Positions 22,080 to 31,994 are shown, counted from the first letter of the stretch. The stretch is DNA of 64,000 nt from Ovis canadensis (GCF_042477335.2 NC_091253.1:93510501-93574500); one strand, 5' to 3'. Translations and numbers: made by a program. The notes: generated by a model from the sequence alone, not told the origin.

Positions 22080-22740
22080 AATGATTTTCACCTTTTTCCT
22101 CAAGTATTCCCTTCTAGAATACCTACCAGACTTTTTGGACCCCTACCCCCACAAACCTTTAGTCTTTTACTTGGCTGATCTAGTTGGACTTCTAAAGGAG
22201 TTACTGTTCACCCTGAAGTAATTGATTCAGATTATAAGGGAAAAAATTCAAATTATGATGTCATCTCAGATACTATGGCAATTCAAAAAGGGGGACAAAA
22301 CTGCTCAAATACTTCTTTTACCTTAAATTTCTATTAACTCCTCTGATAACATACAGACAGGTGGATTTGACAATACAGATCAAAAACAATCCTTACGGAC
22401 ATCAGTAGTATCTGAATATGTATGACCAAATATAAATATCAAAATTAATGGCAAAAAATTTTTTGATCTTCTTGATACTGGATCTGATATCACTATTATC
22501 TGCAAACATTTATGGCCCAAATCTTGGCCTATACAGAGAAGTTCTTGCCAAATTGCAGGAGTTTCTCAAACCAAAGTACAAGAGGTTTATCAAAGTGTCC
22601 AAATATATCCATGTGAGGGACCATAAAGCCAGCCTGCAACATTATGACCTTATGTGATAGATGCACGCCTTAATTTAATAGGAAGAGATTTACTTATGCA
22701 ATGGCAAGCTGAAATATGTATTCCACGTTTTTCCTAGGGG
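22080..22740 (+). pseudogene. dUTPase and protease remnant
   Basis: In betaretroviruses the pro frame encodes a dUTPase, which removes dUTP, followed by the aspartic protease that cuts Gag and Pol. A dUTPase tail is visible near 22,200-22,240 (HPEVIDSDYKG). The protease active-site motif DTGS is at 22,474-22,485 within LLDTGSDITII, and a 'GRDLLMQW' stretch follows near 22,682. Stops lie at 22,423-22,425 and elsewhere, and the frame changes near 22,630. No complete product is possible. Confidence 0.85.
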
Positions 22741-22749
22741 CCACTGCTC

Positions 22750-24540
22750 ACTTAACAAATGGTGCAGTTATTAAAATAACTCGGAAAAGTGACAAGCCTA
22801 TTTGGAGAGAGCAATGGCCCCTTGCAAAAGAGAAACTAGAGGCTACTAAGGAACTTGTCAATACACAATTGAAATTAAAACACATTGAGGAATCTTATTC
22901 CCCTTGGAATTTTCCCATTTTTGTAATTAAAAAAATCTGACAAATGGCATCTCTTAACAGACCTTCAAAAAGTTAATGCATCTATGAAACCTATGGGTAC
23001 GCTGCAACCAGGCATTCCATCACCTACCACTGTTCCTCAAAACTGGCATATTATTATAGATTTACAGGATTGCTTTTTTACTATACCTTTACACCCTCTA
23101 GACTGAGAAAGATTTGCCTTCTCTCTTCCTTTTCCTAATCATATTGGGCCTCATAAATGATATCAATGAACTGTATTGCCTCAAGGAATAATGAATTCTC
23201 CCACCATGTGTTAATATTATGTAGCCAAAGCCCTTGAACCTGTGTGAAAACAATTTCCTGACTTTCTTGTTATTCATTATATGGATGATATATTGTTTTC
23301 AGCTCCATCTGTTTTAGAAACTCAACATATGTTTGACATAGCTCAACGATGTTTAGAAGACTCTGGATTAATTATTGCCCCTGAAAAAATTCAAACCTCT
23401 ACACCTTACCATTACTTAGGATCTATTGTTAATAGACAACATATTACTCCCCAACTAACACAAATTTGTGTTGATAAATTATCAACCTTGAATGATTTTC
23501 AAAAACTTTTAGGTGCTATAAACTGGATTAGACCCTCTTTAGGCATTGCAAATGATCAACTGACTAATTTATTTAATACTTTGAAAGGAGATCCTGATTT
23601 AAATATCCCTCGTTCACTTTCACAAGAGGTACAAGAGGAGCTCTGTTTAGTACAAAATAAATTACAAAAACAGTTTCTTACTCATATTAGACTTGAATTA
23701 CCTCTGAAGTTGTTTGTACTCCCTTCTCTCCATTCCCCCATAGGACTTCTTGCCCAACAAGAACACTCAATAGAATGGATCTATACCCATTTTAGAGGGA
23801 CCAAGTCACTTACACCCTATCTTGATTTGATTGCTCTAATAATTATCAATGGGAGAAATAGAACTAAGACTTTAATTGGCTCCGATCCTCACAAAATTAT
23901 ACTACCTATTAATAAAGCTTAATTTGAAAATGCATTAGAAACTTCTACCAATTTTCAGATAGCCTTCTTAGACTATTTTGGAGAGATTTCATTTTATTAT
24001 CCTTATAATAAACTTTGAAATTTCTTCAAAAATACTAAATTTATTATCTCTCGCATTGTTACAACACAGCCTATACCTCACACTGATGTTTTCTATATAG
24101 ATGGGACCAAAAAACTCTAAAGCCTCATTTTGGTCTCTCAAAGAAAATAAAGTCTTTAATACTAAATTCCATTCTGCCCAACAAAATGAATTATATGCTC
24201 TTATTCAAGTTATTCACCTACATCCTTACCCTATTAATATAATTTCTGACCCCTCAAATTCAGTTTTTATATTAAAAAATATAGAAACTTCTACCACAAA
24301 TTCTAATCAGTTATTATTCAACAACTTTTTCTTGAATTACAGTCTATTATTAGGGACCACACTTCCCCCATTTCACACACTGAAACTAAAAATAAAAAAA
24401 GTTAAAAAGGAGGACTACATAGGAACAATTCTATCTTCCCTATCCAGAGCAGACTTTACTAGATTCCAACGTAAGATATCCTTTAAACCTATAACTATTG
24501 TTAATACAGCTTTATTTGTTTTAAATTTTTAAAACTTACC
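22750..24540 (+). pseudogene. pol, reverse transcriptase and RNase H (broken)
   Basis: RT copies viral RNA into DNA and RNase H removes the RNA strand. The RT N-terminus ([13 protein letters not shown]) is at 22,806-22,844. A frameshift follows near 22,930. The catalytic YMDD box is intact at 23,278-23,289 in a 213-codon open piece (23,281-23,922). In-frame stops include 23,104-23,106, 23,158-23,160 and 23,167-23,169. RNase H begins with a catalytic Asp (DGT, 24,100) and keeps the later Glu/Asp stretches in the 24,101-24,532 frame (QNELYALIQ; IISDPSN). Several stops fall where tryptophan is normally conserved. Confidence 0.92.
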
Positions 24541-24863
24541 ACAAGGAGTTATCGTGAAATAAGCAGAAAAACATTTCTAGGAATTGTAAGACACTTCTCT
24601 TCCTCTGCCCATTTGGTATCAAGATGGGCTAACTAAACAATGGAAATCTGGGAAATTAATCTTACAGGGAAAAGGGTATGCTTGTATTTCTCCAGGTAGA
24701 TCCAATGAAAATCAACTGGCTTCCTCTTTGGACGATCTGCCCCAGAAGATCCTCCAGCATTCCAAATAAAAAAGAAATGACAAAATTCCCGAGAAAAATT
24801 CCAAACAAGCCATGGTGATTCTAAAAATCTCCAAGAAGCACCGCCCTCAACATCATCGACCTT
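24541..24863 (+). pseudogene. Integrase C-terminal remnant
   Basis: Only the DNA-binding C-terminal part of integrase is visible: WYQDGLTKQWKSGKLILQGKG at about 24,618-24,680, followed by a basic tail. The zinc-binding N-terminus and the DDE catalytic core, normally over 200 codons between RNase H and this point, are absent. A sizeable internal deletion lies near 24,540-24,600. It overlaps the start of the env region, as is usual for this group. Confidence 0.72.
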
Positions 24864-24873
24864 ATGATCTCCT

Positions 24874-25153
24874 GGCTGCTGCTGCTGCTGCTAAGTCGCT
24901 TCAGTCGTGTCCGACTCTGTGCGACCCCATAGATGGCAGCCCACCAGGCTCCCCCATCCTTGGGATTCTTCAGACAAGAATACTGGAGTGGGTTGCCATG
25001 TCCTTCTCCAATGCATGAAAGTGAAAAGTGAAAGTGAAGTCGCTCAGTCGTGTCCGACTCTCAGCGACCCCATGGACTGCAGCCCACCAGGCTCCTCCAT
25101 CCATGGAATTTTCCAGGCAAGAGTACTGGAGTGGGGTGCCATTGCCTTCTCCA
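24874..25153 (-). repeat. Bov-A2 SINE inserted in the provirus
   Basis: Antisense Bov-A2: 'ggctgctgctgctgctgc' start, two units joined by 'aaagtgaaaagtgaaagtg', end 'ccattgccttctcca'. It is flanked by the perfect 10-bp duplication ATGATCTCCT (24,864-24,873 and 25,154-25,163). It therefore entered after the provirus and gives a relative date. Confidence 0.96.
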
Positions 25154-25163
25154 ATGATCTCCT

Positions 25164-25347
25164 TACCTAGGGATAAACAAAAACCCTTACTAATCAAGAT
25201 AAAAATCTGGTTTCTCAACAGAGAATGCCTTGGAATCCAGAAAATATTTTTGTTGCTATGCTTGCTTTGCTTGCTTTTGCTTCCCCCACTCAAGCTGAAT
25301 TAATCATACTTTTTGGACCTATATACCTAACCCCCTTTTTCACTACA
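25164..25347 (+). pseudogene. env leader and start of surface subunit
   Basis: Env mediates entry; here only its N-terminal end is left. An ATG at 25,225 opens a frame with a hydrophobic leader (FVAMLALLAFASPTQA), suitable as a signal peptide. The family-typical surface start (FWTYIPNPPF) follows at about 25,309-25,340, but in the next frame, so a one-base slip near the T-run at 25,309-25,313 is likely. The remaining surface sequence is cut at about 25,347, where BCL2L1 sequence begins. Because of the slip, the leader frame runs on into BCL2L1. Confidence 0.8.
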
Positions 25348-25999
25348 GGTATTTTAGACAACAAACTGGTGGAACCCATCCTTATTATAAAAATATCTCA
25401 GAGAAACTGGGAACTAGTGGTTGACTTTCTCTCTTACAAGCTTTCCCAGAGAGGATACAGCAATGCCATCAGTGGCAACCCATCCTGGCACCTGGCAGGT
25501 AGCCCTGCAGTGAATGGAGCCACTGGCCACAGCAGAAGCTTGGACGCCAGGGAAGTGATCCCCATGGCAGCAGTAAAGCAAGCCCTGAGGGAGGCAGGCA
25601 ATGAGTTTGAACTGAGGTACCAATAGACATTCAGTGACCTGAATGTCCCAGCTTCACATCACTCTAGGGACAGCATATCATAGCTTTGAACAGGTAGTGT
25701 GTGAGCTCTTCCTGGACGGGGTGAACTGGGGTCACATTGTGGCCTTTTTCTCCTTCAGTGGGGCACTAAGCATGGAAAGCACAGACAAGGAGATGCAGGT
25801 ATTGGTGAGTCAGCTCACAACTTGGATGGCCACTTACCTAAATGGCCACCTAGAGCCTTGGATCCAGGAGAACAGCGGCTGGGACACTTTTGTGGAACTC
25901 TACAGAAACAATACAGCAACCGAGAGCCAAAAGGGCCAAGAGTGTTGGTCCCTGATGGGCATGACTGTGCTTGTATGGTTCTGCTGGGCTTGCTCTTCA
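25348..25999 (+). pseudogene. BCL2L1: Captured BCL2L1 (Bcl-xL) cDNA within env
   Basis: Bcl-xL sits in the mitochondrial outer membrane and blocks apoptosis by binding BH3 proteins and BAX/BAK. Homology starts in the 5' UTR, 45 nt before the start codon, which is ATA here (25,393-25,395). BH4 is present (ELVVDFLSYKLSQRGYS). Codons 24-48 of the loop are cleanly missing at 25,461/25,462. The caspase-site Asp61 is Gly. BH3 is at 25,573-25,620 (VKQALREAGNEFELRY, Asp95 to Asn). TAG follows at 25,624-25,626, and an extra base near 25,641 shifts the frame. BH1 is at 25,703-25,768 (Arg139 to His) and BH2 at 25,856-25,903. The coding intron expected near Trp188/Asp189 is absent (about 25,883), so the source was spliced RNA. 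Nine bases are missing before the tail anchor and one inside it. Homology stops near 25,999, before the stop codon, and env resumes. There is no poly-A and no target duplication of its own. Confidence 0.95.
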
Positions 26000-26890
26000 A
26001 CTCATAGTAACTGTTCCTTTCATTATAGTCATTCGTATTTTATACAAGCTAATGTTCCTCTTCCTTTTGTTATAGCTATAGAGAACTTACAGTTTAATAA
26101 GACTCTACGTTTTGTGACTTGTATAGATTACAAATTATATACTTGTCTTAATTCCTCTGTTTCTTTGAAAAATGAATCCCTGGAAAGAGGGTCCCATGTC
26201 AGGCCTTGCCTCCCAGCTGCTCACTAACTTACTCCAGCGATCTAAATGATTCACTGGATGGTTAATTCTTGGTATTTTGGGATTAGTAGCCATTTGCACC
26301 ACTGCTGCTGTTGCAGACATTGCTTTACAAACCTCAGTTCAAACACATAATTTTGTTCAAAATTAGACCAGAGGTGCTCATACTATGTGGGCCACTCAGG
26401 CTCAGATAGATGAGGAAGTTCAAGATGAACTACAGAAACTAAAATCAGCCACCAAATGGGTTGGAGATCGATTAATAGACTTACAGAAGCAAATAATACT
26501 AAAATGTGATTGGAATTCTGCTCAATTTTGTATTATCCCTGTTCAATTCAACTATAGTGCTTATGACTGGGAGCAAATCAAATTTCATTTGCAAGACATA
26601 CACGATATGCTTCCCTAAATGTAGTTATTACAAAAAGAAATCTTCAAAACCTTCTCTAAAAGTCTGCCCTCTTCGAATAATTTGGAAACTTTAGCTGAAC
26701 AGCTAGCTGATCAATTATCTGGGCTAGACCCTTAAGGATGGTTCCAAAGTATTACTCATAGTATTGGGTCTGGTGCTGTAACATTGGTAATTGTCCTGGT
26801 AATTATATTTGTTGTATACCGATGCCTTTCAACAAAAATTGTTCAAACTAAACAAACTCAATTGGTCAAGGCCTTTTTCACAACAATAAT
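26000..26890 (+). pseudogene. env, end of surface and transmembrane subunit (broken)
   Basis: Env sequence resumes right after BCL2L1. A surface C-terminal stretch (VPLPFVIAIENLQFNKTL...TCIDYKLYTCL) is open to 26,227. The transmembrane subunit follows in other frames: a hydrophobic fusion-peptide-like region at about 26,250-26,320, a stop TAG at 26,364-26,366, then a heptad-rich ectodomain (26,385-26,618; DEEVQDELQKLKSATKWVGDR, then CDWN...FC). The membrane span is at 26,772-26,825 (GAVTLVIVLVIIFVVYRC), followed by a short basic tail. Stops and shifts block any complete product. The order proves that BCL2L1 replaces the middle of env. Confidence 0.88.
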
Positions 26891-26903
26891 AAAAAGGGGG
26901 TAT
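26891..26903 (+). other. Polypurine tract
   Basis: AAAAAGGGGG (26,891-26,900) lies just before the 3' LTR, where plus-strand DNA synthesis is primed in retroviruses. Confidence 0.85.
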
Positions 26904-27409
26904 TTTCAGGAAACGTTTAATTTTAAGGAATCCTATATGTTTTCTGTTTCTTGAGGGCCCTCTGTTCCTTATCAGTTCCTGGAAAACAGGAACAAGCAGA
27001 GCTGCCCGCAGTTCTCAGGACTGAGGTCATGAGGCAGAACGCATACATGGATTCCTTTTAGTAACCTTTTACTTTTCTGTAAAACTACTAGTCATACTAC
27101 CTTACTTGCAATACATGGATTGTCTTTTGGCTCTGTGACGATTGTTATTCCCCTAGTTACTGTTGTTATGGCCCTATGACTATTGTTATTCCCTTAGTTA
27201 ATGTTGTTACGTGTCTGGTTTCGGTGTTTTTTACTTAACTTTATTTTTCTGCCTAAAGCTTCCTTGTATAGCACTATATAAGCACACACTGCCAGGAATA
27301 AAGTACCGTTGTTCCACTAGAGACTTGGGTCCCTCGCATCCTTCTTTTCTTCACCTTCTTCTCGTTGACTCCTGTCCCCACGTCCCGGTCTGTCAAGAAT
27401 ACCATAACA
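26904..27409 (+). repeat. 3' LTR of the provirus
   Basis: 506 bp. The first dinucleotide is TT rather than TG, a later mutation; the end is CATAACA. TATA box at 27,275-27,282 and AATAAA at 27,297-27,302, as in the 5' LTR. Followed directly by the right target duplication GTGGCC (27,410-27,415). Confidence 0.95.
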
Positions 27410-27415
27410 GTGGCC

Positions 27416-28768
27416 AACGTATTGGAGTTTCAGCTTCAACATCAGTCCGTCCAATGAATATTCAGGACTGATTTCCTTCAGGATAGACTGGTTGCATCTC
27501 CTTGCAGTCCAAGGGACTCTCAAGAGACTTCTCCAACACCACAGTTCAAAAGCATCAATTCTTCAGTGCTCAGCTTTTTTGTAGTTCAACTCTCACATCC
27601 ATACATGACCACTGGAAAAACCATAGCCTTGACTAGACAGACTTTTGTTGGCAAAGTAATGTCTCTGCTTTTGAATATGCTGTCGAGGTTGGTCATAACT
27701 TTTCTTTCAAAGAGTAAGCGTCTTTTAATTTCATGGCTGCAGTCACCATCTGCAGTGATTGTGGAGCCCCCCAAAATAAAGTCTGCCACTGTTTCCCCAT
27801 CTATTTCTCATGAAGTGATGGGACTGGATGCCTTGATCTTAGTTTTCTGAATGTTGAGCTTTAAGTCAACTTTTTCACTCTCCTCTTTCACTTAACATCA
27901 AGAGGCTCTTTAGTTCTTCTTCACTTTCTGCATAAGGGTGGTGTCATGTGCATATCTGAGGTTATTGATATTTCTCCCAGCAATCTTGATTCCAGCTTGT
28001 GCTTTATCCAGCCCAGCATTTCTCATGATGTATTCTGCATATCAGTTAAATAGGCAGGGTGACAATATACAGCCTTGATGTACTCCTTTTCCTATTTGGA
28101 ACCAGTCTGTTGTTCCATGTCCAGTTCTAACTGTTGCTTCTTGACCTGCATACAAATTTCTCAAGAGGCAGGTCAGGTGGTCTGGTAGTCCCATCTCTTT
28201 CAGCATTTCCCACAGTTTATTGTGATCCACACAGTCAAAGTCTTTGGCATAGTGAATAAAGCAGAAGTAGATGTTTTTCTGGAACTCTCTTGCTGTTTTG
28301 ATGATCCAGTAGATGTTGGCAATTTGATCTCTGGTTCCTCTGCCTTTTCTAAAACCAGCTTGAACATCTGGCAGTTCAAGGTTCATGTATTATTAAAGCC
28401 TGGCTTGGAGAATTTGAGCATTACTTTACTAGCATGTGGAATGAGTGCAACTGTGTGGTAGTTTGAGCATTCTTTGGCCTTGCCTCTCTTTGGGATTGGA
28501 ATGAAAACTGACTTTTTCCAGTCCTGTGGCCACTGCTGAGTTTTCCACATTTACTGGCATATTGAGTGTGACAGTTTCACAGCATCATCTTTTAGGATTT
28601 GAAATAGCTCAACTGGAATTCCATCACCTCCACTAGCTTTGTTTGTAGTGATGCTTCCTAAGGCTCACTTGACGTCACATTCCAGGATGTCTAGCTCTAG
28701 GTGAGTGATCACACCATTGTGATTATCTGGGTCATGAAGATCTTTTTTGTATTCTTGCCACTTCTTCT
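27416..28768 (-). pseudogene. BovB RT region (right piece, split by provirus)
   Basis: Continuation of the BovB interrupted at 20,059. On the minus strand it encodes the RT C-terminal region and most of the RT domain: FRKGRGTRDQIANIYW within 28,042-28,386, and the RT catalytic box changed to YAHD (27,943-27,954). Frameshifts separate the pieces. The 5' end is truncated at about 28,768, next to the target duplication at 28,769-28,778. With the left piece it is an ordinary 5'-truncated BovB of about 1.6 kb. Confidence 0.95.
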
Positions 28769-29849
28769 TATTTAGGTTATCTACCTTTTTTTTTGCTATT
28801 ACAAACAATACTGAAGTGCCCACCTTATATTGTCTTGTCAATATGCATACTGCATGCAATTTTAAAGGAAAATTCCTAGAAGTGAACTTCTGGGTTTAAA
28901 AGGTTAAAGGGTTAATAGATTAAAGTGCTAAATTATCCTCTAAAAGGATTTGTCAATTTCTGTTCAACATTATGTGAAAACAGTATTACTTTCTCTACAC
29001 CTTTGCCTTTACTGAATACTATTCATCCTTTAAATTTTTGCTAATAGTGAATATGCTTTCTCATTGTTTTAATTTGCATTTCTGTGAACAGCAGAGAAGC
29101 TGAGCCTCATGTATGTATATATTTGTCCTTTTAAAAACATTTCATTTGGAAATAATTTTGAAACTGCAAACACAAAAACAGTACAAGGGAAGTATGCACA
29201 CACTCTTTACCAGGTTCATTTTGCTTTATTATTTGCTCTCTCCATGTATGTTTACATGGGTATTTACATGTGTGGTGCATGTATGCTCATGTATGCATGT
29301 GGACATAATTTTTTGCTGACCTATTTGAAGGTTGCATATATTATAATAGTTTAAGGTATCTCCGTGTATATCCTAAAAATAGGAATATTTTTTTACATAA
29401 CTATAATGAAGTTATCAAATTCAAAAATTAGCATTAATACAATACCTTAATCTATCATTCATATTCCAGTTTTGTCCACTGACCTAATAATATCCCTGAT
29501 AGGAGTCTTTTCACTCCAGTAAAAGATCGAATCCAGGATAAGGTGTGGCATTTAATTGTCATGTTTCTTTAGCTTTCTTTGATATAGAACATTTCCACAA
29601 CCTTTCTTTGTCTTTTATGACATTAATATTTTGTAAGAATGTAATCCCTTGTGCCCCACTTTCTTAGTAGAATGTTTATCACTTTGTGCTTGTCAGATGT
29701 TTCCTAATAACGGACTGAGGTTATGCATTCTTGGCAAAAATACTGCATAGCTGATGGTGTGCTCTTCTCAGGGTATCACGTCTAGGGCACGGCTTGTCCA
29801 TCTCTTCCTTATTGGTTACGATAATAGCCACATGTCAAGTGTTCAACAT

Positions 29850-30120
29850 GCATCCCTTGTTTGTTAAGTACTGGATTCAAAGATGAATAAGATAATCCCT
29901 TTGCCAAGGAGATTACAGTCTAGGCAGGAAGCAGAAATATAAACAGAAAAAATGTGTTGAATGTAATAGAGACATGAACAATGGAGTAATTAAATCTACC
30001 TTTAGGAATAACTCTGGCCAGGGAAGCTTCACAAAGATGAGTTACTTAAGAACAGGAACTATCCCTATGAATGTTTGTTTCCTTGATAGCACCTTTCCTT
30101 GAACTCGTTATATAAATATT
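29850..30120. repeat. Ancient mammalian repeat, L2-like
   Basis: 'tactggattcaaagatgaat...aaggagattacagtctaggcagg' resembles the widespread old repeat with the 'ccctgccctcatggagctta' block. The family name is by resemblance only. Confidence 0.45.
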
Positions 30121-31735
30121 GAGTAAGTTAATGAAAAAAATCTATGTACCTCAAAATAAAACTGTCAGAGTATGGTGCAAAATATGATTTTATTTCTCTT
30201 TGTAGTTCACTATCCATTATAGAATTGAATGTTATACACACTGAATAAATTTATTTACATGCTGAGAGAAAATGTTCATAGTAAATAATGTGTAAAAAAT
30301 GTTGTTTATAAATTTACGATATAAGCTTTTCTAATATAGTTTTATAGCCAGTTAGAGACTTTGATTACAAACTTGAAATATGTACAGAATCATAGATCTT
30401 GATGCAGAAAAGAATTTCAAGAGTGCATTCATTCTGATCTCTTCTCTTGAGGCAAGGTCAATTATACACATCAAGCCACGGGGCTCAGAGAAATTTAATG
30501 CTTTGACAGGGTTAAAGTTGTACAGTTATCAAGGAGTCTATAGTCCAGATCTAATGCCAGGCATGTTCCTGGCAATAATTGGTGCTTAATCCATATTTGC
30601 AGAGTGAATAATTCTTTCTTCCTAGTGTATTGTGTTATCTACTATTCATACTGAACTTTTAGGAATCCCTGTGATTGCAGCTTTTATGTGTGGTCTCCAA
30701 GAGTCACAGCTAATCCTTCAGGTCATGTCCTAAAGTTACAAGTTCTATTGCTGTGAACTGATACTGTGGTCTAATAGAAATACAAAATGAGACATGTTTG
30801 TAATTATGAGTCTTGGAGTAGCTACATTAAAGAAGTAAAAGAGAGAATAAAGTAAATTTTCATAATATATTTTATTTAATGAATATACACAAAGTTTTAC
30901 ATTTTGATGTGTAAATAATATAAAAATTATTGAGATATCTTACATTTTTTCTTTATAATTTCTTAGAAAAGCAGTGTGTATTTTGCAACCCAATCTGGTT
31001 ACTGTGTAGCCCAATAACAACAGGATGGAGTGTGTGTTGGACAATGCAGACCTTTTAAAACATGACCTTTGGTAATCTACTTTATGCTTTGCATTGCTTA
31101 CTGACAGATGCCAAAGGACAAATGTCCCAATTGAGGGTTTCTTCTGCCACTAGACCTGACTGTGGCATAGTCTCAGGATTGTGAGCACAGATCTTAATAT
31201 AGTTCTTTCACAGAACTGCAGGATCTTAGAAAGGGACAACGCTATATAGTAGTACTTTGCTAAAAACATACACACAGGACCATTTGTTTCTCATGCTTAT
31301 GGGAGCAGCAGCTAGTTGTGATGTTTTCAGAATTAGACTATGAATAATGTGTTTATCTAAATTGTTCTCCATGTTCCTTTTAAAGATTAAGACATCACAG
31401 CATCAAGATAAAATTGCTTACTCCTAGATTTGAGGGGAGGAAAAGAAGGTAGCTTTGATGAAAATTTGACACTCAGATTTTAAATTCTTTATTTTATATG
31501 TTGATAGTGAACATTTTTCTTTGCTATTATTAGAGACAGAAACCTTTGTAGAAGATAATATTTCAAATTAGTGGGTAAAGGTAAATGGACTTAATATACA
31601 ATCTTGATATAACTGAGCACACATCTGTAGAACTGTAAAATAACAAAGCTGGGTCCCAACTTTTCCTCTATGTCAATCAGGTGTTTTGGTTCATGCTGTT
31701 GGTGGAGTGCAAGATTGGAGGGCAATGTCAATTTA
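30121..31735. other. AT-rich non-coding stretch
   Basis: No gene and no clear young repeat. The longest open frame (30,380-30,589, 69 codons) has no recognisable motif. Worn repeat remnants are possible near 30,370-30,600. Confidence 0.5.
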
Positions 31736-31744
31736 TTTATTTAT

Positions 31745-31835
31745 TGTTTTTAAATAAATTATTTGCTTTTATTTTTGGCTGCTCTGGGTCTTCGTTGTGT
31801 GCATTCCAGGATTTCTCTAGTTGTGGTTACCAGTC
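31745..31835 (-). repeat. CHR-type SINE fragment, antisense
   Basis: 'tttggctgctctgggtcttc...ctctagttgtgg' is the start of the antisense CHR-type consensus. The rest is missing. Confidence 0.7.
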
Positions 31836-31975
31836 ATATGAGGTAGGCATTATTATTCTCATTAGCTTCTTTAACATGGATTAGGACACTTCAGAGAAAG
31901 GTTCAGTAATTTGACTAAGATCACACAGCTAGTACATGGTAGGCAGTCTGATCTAAAAATATAGGTTCTTTATCA
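31836..31975 (-). repeat. MIR SINE, antisense
   Basis: 'gaggtaggcattattattctcatt...gatcacacagctagtacatgg' is the antisense MIR core. Confidence 0.75.
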
Positions 31976-31994
31976 GTATTAATTAGTACCTTGA

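Larger units (their letters stand above)
20060..27409 (+). mobile_element. Class II (ERVK/betaretrovirus-like) provirus carrying BCL2L1
   Basis: Complete LTR-to-LTR structure with 6-bp target duplications GTGGCC at 20,054-20,059 and 27,410-27,415. Order: LTR, Lys-type primer site, splice donor, gag, dUTPase/protease, RT/RNase H, integrase remnant, env leader, BCL2L1 insert, env transmembrane part, polypurine tract, LTR. A Bov-A2 SINE entered later. Every viral gene is broken by stops, frameshifts or deletions, so the copy cannot encode virus. The two-zinc-knuckle Gag, the dUTPase next to the protease, the 6-bp duplication and the env type place it with betaretrovirus-like ERVs. Bos carries several such families; I cannot name this one from sequence alone. 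Confidence 0.97.
19560..29850 (-). repeat. Old L1 (L1M-type), antisense, split by nested insertions
   Basis: Left piece 19,560-19,818 ends in 'ccatggtatgaatgtttc...gttggatatttagg'. The right piece resumes at 28,779 ('tgctattacaaacaatactg') and continues as worn L1 3' region sequence to about 29,850. The inserted BovB carries a 10-bp target duplication, TATTTAGGTT, at 19,819-19,828 and 28,769-28,778. The two L1 pieces are therefore the two sides of one insertion site. Confidence 0.75.

Noticed and set aside
25348..25999. Functional BCL2L1 retrogene
   Set aside because: Initiator lost, internal TAG, a frameshift and no proper end. Only the N-terminal part through BH3 could be read, from the env leader.
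25348..25999. Ordinary LINE-made processed pseudogene of BCL2L1
   Set aside because: No poly-A, no 3' UTR and no target duplication; env sequence flanks both sides and the orientation is the same as the virus.
20651..26890. Functional retroviral genes
   Set aside because: gag, pro, pol and env all carry stops, shifts or deletions; none can make a full product.
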